Shown here: piece by piece, positions 58,542 to 64,000 of the stretch | Position numbering within the stretch: the first letter of the stretch is position 1 | Layout: each line of letters opens with the position of its first letter | NCBI GenBank assembly: GCA_028456385.1 | Contig: JALNQF010000238.1 | Coordinates: forward strand, 1-64,000 | Direction of reading: 5' to 3' | Length of the DNA: 64,000 nucleotides | DNA from: Ophiosphaerella korrae | Lineage: Eukaryota > Ascomycota > Dothideomycetes > Pleosporales > Phaeosphaeriaceae | Made by a program: the position numbers and the translations under genes | The notes under the pieces: generated by a model | Database searches by the model: none | What the model saw: only the letters and a program-made list of their open reading frames with translations | Told to the model about the DNA's origin: nothing

Positions 58542-61500
58542 CTAAACTATAAGAAAAGGTAGCTAGGAGTAGAGAAATACAATATATAATACTTAATTAG
58601 ACCTTTTATTATAATAATAACTACTATATATATCTTTTTAGTAAATAGAGTATAGGAGAGTTCTTATAGAAGAATAGAGTAGTAGTAATAAAAGAAAGTA
58701 AAACCTAAGTATAGCTTAAAGAAATAAGACGTATAATAGACTTACTAATAGAAAAATTAGAAGGGGAAGAGCCCTAGACTTTATTAATCTAGGCTAAAAG
58801 ACTAGTACTAGATAAAGAGACTACTATAGCCTCCTCTAAAGAACTATAAAGAGATAAAAGATAAATTAATATAAGAGTTATAGAGTATACCTAGTTAAAT
58901 ATATATAGTTATAATAGCTATATAATAATAGATATAGTAGAACGAAATAAAGAATAGAAGTTTATTTAGAAATACTTACTAGTTATAAGTATAGAGGAAG
59001 TATATAAAGACTAGGAAGAACGTAATCCTAAAGTAATAAGGTTTATAATATTCTAAAAATAGATAAAGTAATATATAGTTATAGTAAGAAGAATACCTAT
59101 ATAAAGAGAGTAGTAGTACTTTATAAGAAAAATATAATAGATTAATAAAGCCTATACACTATATATACTAGTAGTATACTATATCTTAGTAATAATAAGA
59201 CTAGGTATAGACAAGTACTAAGTAAAGGACAATAAAAGAATAGATCTAGAATATCTAGTATATATAGAGATATTATAAGTATTATACCTAAATATAAACT
59301 ATTACTTATATAAAGAATCTAAAGAATAAAACTATATATAGCTAATATAAAAAAAAAGATATAACTATATAAAAGTAATTTTAAAAAAAGATATCTAAAG
59401 TTAGAAAATAATTAAGATACCTAATAAAGAATATATAGTAATTAGACTAGGACTAAAACTATTAAAAGAATAAATCTAGGGAAAGCTATAGTATAAGTAT
59501 ATATATAATAAATATCCTAAGTATAGAAACTATAAATATAAAGTAAAGTAGTAGCTCTAGAAAAATAAATAATTTAAAGAAAGACCTAAGTAAAAAAGAT
59601 TAGAAAGAATAATAGGCCTACACGTTATAAAAGAAAGAATATACTAAAGAAGAAAAGTATAAATTATAATTAATAGTAGAGCTATAAAAAACTTTATATT
59701 AAAGAAGTTTATAGAAAACTAAGGAATAAAGTATACTATAAAGAAATACCCTTAATAACTAAGTATAATTAAAAGAAAACTATTCTAAGAACTTATTAGG
59801 TTTAAAATAGTACTCTCTATATTAAAGCTAGAAGGACAAGAAATTAAGAATATAGTTATAGATATAACAACAACTAATAATAAATAAGACGTAATATTAG
59901 GTATACTATAGTTATAGATAACTAACCTAAAGATTAATTAGAGAATAAGAAGAATTAGTTACTCTAAAAAAATGTATTAAAAGCTAATATAAGTATATAC
60001 AAAGGAGAATTCCTAGATAAGTATAAAAGATAAGAAAAATAACTTATAGAACCTAATAACTACTTTCTAGAATATTAACTATAGGACTTAGTAATAGAAC
60101 TAGAAAAAAGAAAAGACAAAAGATAGAGCCTAGTCTACAAGAAAATAGAAAAAAAATCTAAGATTAAATAAGTATTTATTTAAAACGTAATAAAGAAAAG
60201 ATAGATATAAGAATTAAAATCTTTAGTAGTATATAGACTTATATTTATAGATAAAAAAAGAATAGATAATAAATAACTCTACGTAGACTTTAAGAAAATA
60301 AACGTAATTATAAACAAGAATTAATACCTACTACTATATATAGACGAGATACAAGATAGGCTATAGAAACCTTAAATCTTTACTAAACTAGATATCTAGA
60401 ACGCCTACTACTAGATTAGAATTAAGAAAGGAAATAAATAGAAAACTATACTTAGAACGTATTATAGACTATTTAAATACTTAGTTATACTATTTAGATT
60501 AATAAACGTACTAGTAGCGTTCTAAGAAAGTATTAATATAGTTCTAAGAGAGTATTTAGACGTATTTATATTTATATACCTAGATAATATCTTTATATTC
60601 TTAGAAATAGAAGAAGAATACGTATAATACGTATATAAAGTGCTAGAAAAGTAAGTAGAAAATAAACTATATCTTAAGATAAGGAAATAAAAGTTTTATA
60701 TAAAAGAAATAGAAATCTTTAAGTTTATTATAGAACTAAGAAAGATTAGGATTAACTTAAACAAGATTAAAGTAATCTAAGAATAGCTAATACCTAAGAA
60801 CTTATAAGAAGTATAGTAATTTTAAAAACTAGTAAACTTTTATAAAAAACTAATAGTAAGATAGTCTAAATTAATAGAACTATTAACAAACCTTATAAAG
60901 AAAGATATACTATTTAAATAAACTTAAGAGTATAATAAAGTATTTAATTAAATTAAGTAAAGATTTATAAAAAACCTAGTTATTAGAATATACAACCTAG
61001 AGCTACTAGTAATAGTAAAAATAGATGTATCTAACTTAGTCTATAGAATAGTACTAATACAAAAAGATCTAGATATAAAGTAAGAATACCTAGTTAAATA
61101 CCTAATTTATAATAAAGAAATACTAGTAATTTATAAAGTATTTAAATAATAAAGAGTATACTTATAAAGAGTAAATACTAAATAAAAGTCTATATATACT
61201 ATAGGAATCTTATAAGATTTATAATAAATAAGGACTTATTACAATACTATACTAGATAGTAGAAATACTTATTAATATTTAATATAGAAATTATATATAT
61301 AAAAGGTAAAGATAATTAGTTTATAGACGCTATAAGTAGAAAACTAGACTTATAAGAAGAAGTAAACGTAACTAGTATAGTTCTAGTTAAGAATAAAGAG
61401 GGACACTTAGTCTTAAATATACCTAGAATAGCTATAATACTTAAAAGAAAGAATAGCGAGCTAGATAAATAGATTTAAAGAGAAACTAAGAGAGCTTCTA

Positions 61501-62459
61501 AAGAAATAAAGAAACTTAAGATCTTAGAAAGACTTGCGAAAGTATATAGAAAAACGTATATACTAAATAAAATATAGAGAGAATTTATATAACAATTCTA
61601 TAAGCTCCTAGTATATAGATACTAAGGTATTAACAAAATACTAGATAGGCTTTTAAAGAACTACTATATTCTAAAAGTAAAATAACTAGTAATAGAAGTA
61701 CTATAAGATTATAAAGAATATTATAGAAATAAGTATAGTAGATATATACTATATAGAATACTATTACTAGTTAAGATACTAAAATAACTATAGAGAGTTA
61801 TTATAATAGACTTTATTATAAGCTACTTAAGTTAAAAAACCTAATATTAAGAGTTAAGTATAATAAAATCTAAATAATAGTAGATAAACTTATAAAGTAC
61901 TTATACTTTAGACTATATAAAGAGAAAAGTAGGATAGAAGTTATAATATACTAAGTCCTAGGAATAGTAGTTAGCTAATATAGTATTGTAGACAAGATTA
62001 TTATAGATAGAGACGTAAGATTTATATTAAAACTATAGAGAATAATAATAGAATTATTTAGAGTTAAATATATAATATTAATAGTATACTATTTATAGAT
62101 AGATATATAGTTAGAACGTATAAACTAAATAGTAGAATAGTACTTAAGATACTACTTTAACTATAACTAGAATAACTAAGTATAGCTACTACCTATAGTA
62201 AAGCTAGTATATAATAGTGTAAAGAATATAGTAATAAAAGTATTACTTTTCTTTATAAACTATAGATTTAACCCTAATATATATTAGATACTAAGATTTA
62301 AAGTATCTTAGTCTTTAAAAGAAAGAAACTTTATAAATAAAATAAAAGAAATATATAATTAACTATAATAGGATATAAAATTCTTATAAGATTAGTTAGT
62401 AAAGTATTATAATAATAAATACTAAAAGGGATACTAATTTAGAGAAAGAGAAAAAGTAT
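58542..62459 (+). pseudogene. Gypsy A gag-pol continuation (protease to integrase), RIP-damaged
   Basis: The longest pol copy in the right part. Protease relic I-N-S-R-A (about 59670-59700), RT (about 60230-60800, YLDN at 60577-60588), RNase H (about 60990-61340), integrase zinc-binding region (about 61560-61740), integrase core with relics of DRDVRF (about 62010) and the TDGQ-ER-NQ motif (about 62095-62145). It is cut in the integrase C-terminal region, where a + strand LTR starts at 62460; chromodomain and polypurine tract are absent. Confidence 0.75.
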
Positions 62460-62921
62460 TGTTATAGGTGTAATAAGGGAAATCGAGATAGAGCTAATTA
62501 GTCCTAATTTAGATACTAATAAAGTATAAGACAAGTAGAGTAACAACTTTAATTAGGAAACTACTTATAATTAGGATACGTAGTAGTAATCTATAATTAT
62601 ATATAAATAGATTAGTAGTAATCTATAATAATATATAATAGATTAGAGTAATCTATTATTACGTACAATAGATTAAGGGTAATCTATAATATTGTATAAA
62701 TAGATTAGTACAAGTATATAGTTAATAGTAACGTATATTATTAGAATAGTATTAGTAATTTAATCTCTTAACTATAGAACTCTAATAATTAACATTATAT
62801 ACGTAAATTAACTATTACTTATAGTTATTATAGATCTTTATATAAACTTTTATTATTACTTCCTAATCTACTAATACTCTAGAAAGGCTACCTATAGTTA
62901 ATAATAGAGTAACCTATAATA
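62460..62921 (+). repeat. Gypsy A LTR with four-unit minisatellite
   Basis: Starts TGTTATAGGTGTAATAAGG and ends AACCTATAATA. It contains four tandem 30-33 bp units (62583-62706), each with TAATCTATAAT...AATAGATTAG. Downstream gag leader is intact. Confidence 0.78.
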
Positions 62922-64000
62922 CTTTGCTAATTTAGTTATTAAGAGAAGTAAAGCGTAAGTAGCGTATAGTCTAGCTAATATAATAGTAGAAAGTTTAACT
63001 AAAAAAAGAGGTAAAGTACTTCTAAGTAGCTATAAGTTAGATAATACTATATAGAAGGTAATTAAAGACTATATAAATAACTTAATCTTAGAATAAAAAG
63101 ATATAAAGATAGTAATTAATATACTAGAAATCTAAAATAAAGAACTCTAGGATTATATAAAGTAAAATAAAGTATAGATTAAAGCTATTATAGAAGGATA
63201 AAACTAGATAGAGCTAATTACTTAATAATTAGAAATAAGTACAATAAAGAAACTACTAAAGATACTTATACTTAAAAAGTTTAATAAAATAAGAGAAAAG
63301 CTAAGACCTTTTATAGCTTTAGTATAACTCTAAATTAATATATAAGTACTATACTTTAATAGAGAAGATAAGAAGGTAATATATATTAGAATATACCTTA
63401 AAGAAGATATAATAAGATAGTTTAAACTTTACTAGATAGACTATATAATATACACTCTAGGAACCTAAAAGGATAAGATAAAAGCTATCTTTAGAAGTTA
63501 TAAATACTTTACTAGATAAATAAGAGTAGTATTTAAAGATATAGATATTACCTAATAAGCTAAAGAAAATCTTAAGAAGCTTATATAATATAAGTTTATT
63601 CCTAAATATATATTATAGTTTTAATAACTATTATAAAATATAAAATAGAATAAGATATCTTTAATATTATAATTTAAATAAGGACTAAATTTAAAAATAC
63701 AATATAAAATAATCTATATAGAAAAGCTAAGAATACTAGAAGCTCTAAAATAACAAGTAATTTAAATTAATAATAACCTTTCAGAATAGAAAAAGAATAA
63801 GTATAGAATATCTACCTAAAACTAAAACAAAGGAGATCCTATAATCCTTAATACTAACAAGGAAAGAAAGAAAAAGAAGAATAAAGACTTTATATATTTT
63901 AACTATAGTAAGAAAGGCTACTATATAAAAGATTATTAGTTAAAATAGAAAAAGGATATAGTATATTATAAATATAGAAAGCTAGAATACTTCGTAAAAG
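62922..64000 (+). pseudogene. Gypsy A gag, cut by window end
   Basis: Leader and capsid-like region aligned with 7230-8310, zinc knuckle 1 at about 63890-63940 and knuckle 2 running into the window edge. RIP-damaged, so not a working gag. Confidence 0.7.

Overview
The window looks like a piece of a filamentous ascomycete (Pezizomycotina) genome. It is almost entirely an AT-rich, gene-poor block of nested transposable elements wrecked by repeat-induced point mutation (RIP), with one base-balanced island at about 49.75-53.3 kb. Three things point to RIP. In the AT-rich parts CA and TG dinucleotides are nearly gone while CG, CT and CC persist. Stops in the ghost reading frames are almost all TAA/TAG, as expected if CAA/CAG became TAA/TAG. 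Copies of one repeat differ almost only by C-to-T and G-to-A changes. The species cannot be named from the sequence.

Layout. 0-33.1 kb is a stack of one Ty3/Gypsy chromodomain family (gypsy A) in both orientations, sharing LTRs of about 400-460 bp. It is invaded by two Ty1/Copia elements: Copia A (14470-20408, 472-bp LTRs, duplicated CTTAG) and Copia B (22444-29129, very short 165-bp LTRs, duplicated TTATC). 33.1-49.7 kb holds a second Ty3/Gypsy element (gypsy B, pol on + at about 42.2-46.6 kb), a complete 2.1-kb Tc1-type DNA transposon (40118-42218), a solo Copia A LTR (46867-47338), a three-copy repeat family with a 20-bp palindrome, several minisatellites and unrecognised AT-rich DNA. 53.0-64.0 kb returns to gypsy A fragments, with a 2.0-kb TIR transposon (54119-56126) and a 719-bp solo LTR variant (57818-58536).

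The island carries the only convincing intact gene: a two-exon gene at 51178-51796 for a predicted secreted 186-residue protein with four cysteines in the mature part and a Kex2-like site, resembling the fungal DUF7888 family as I recall it. Just upstream is a pristine 165-bp solo LTR identical to another pristine copy at 7038-7202, while the two copies that bound the full Copia B are heavily mutated.

No transposon here looks functional: all six reverse transcriptase active sites I could locate have lost one catalytic aspartate, five of them clearly by a single TG-to-TA change. Fragment limits inside the RIP-damaged parts are approximate. Limits set by target-site duplications are exact as read.
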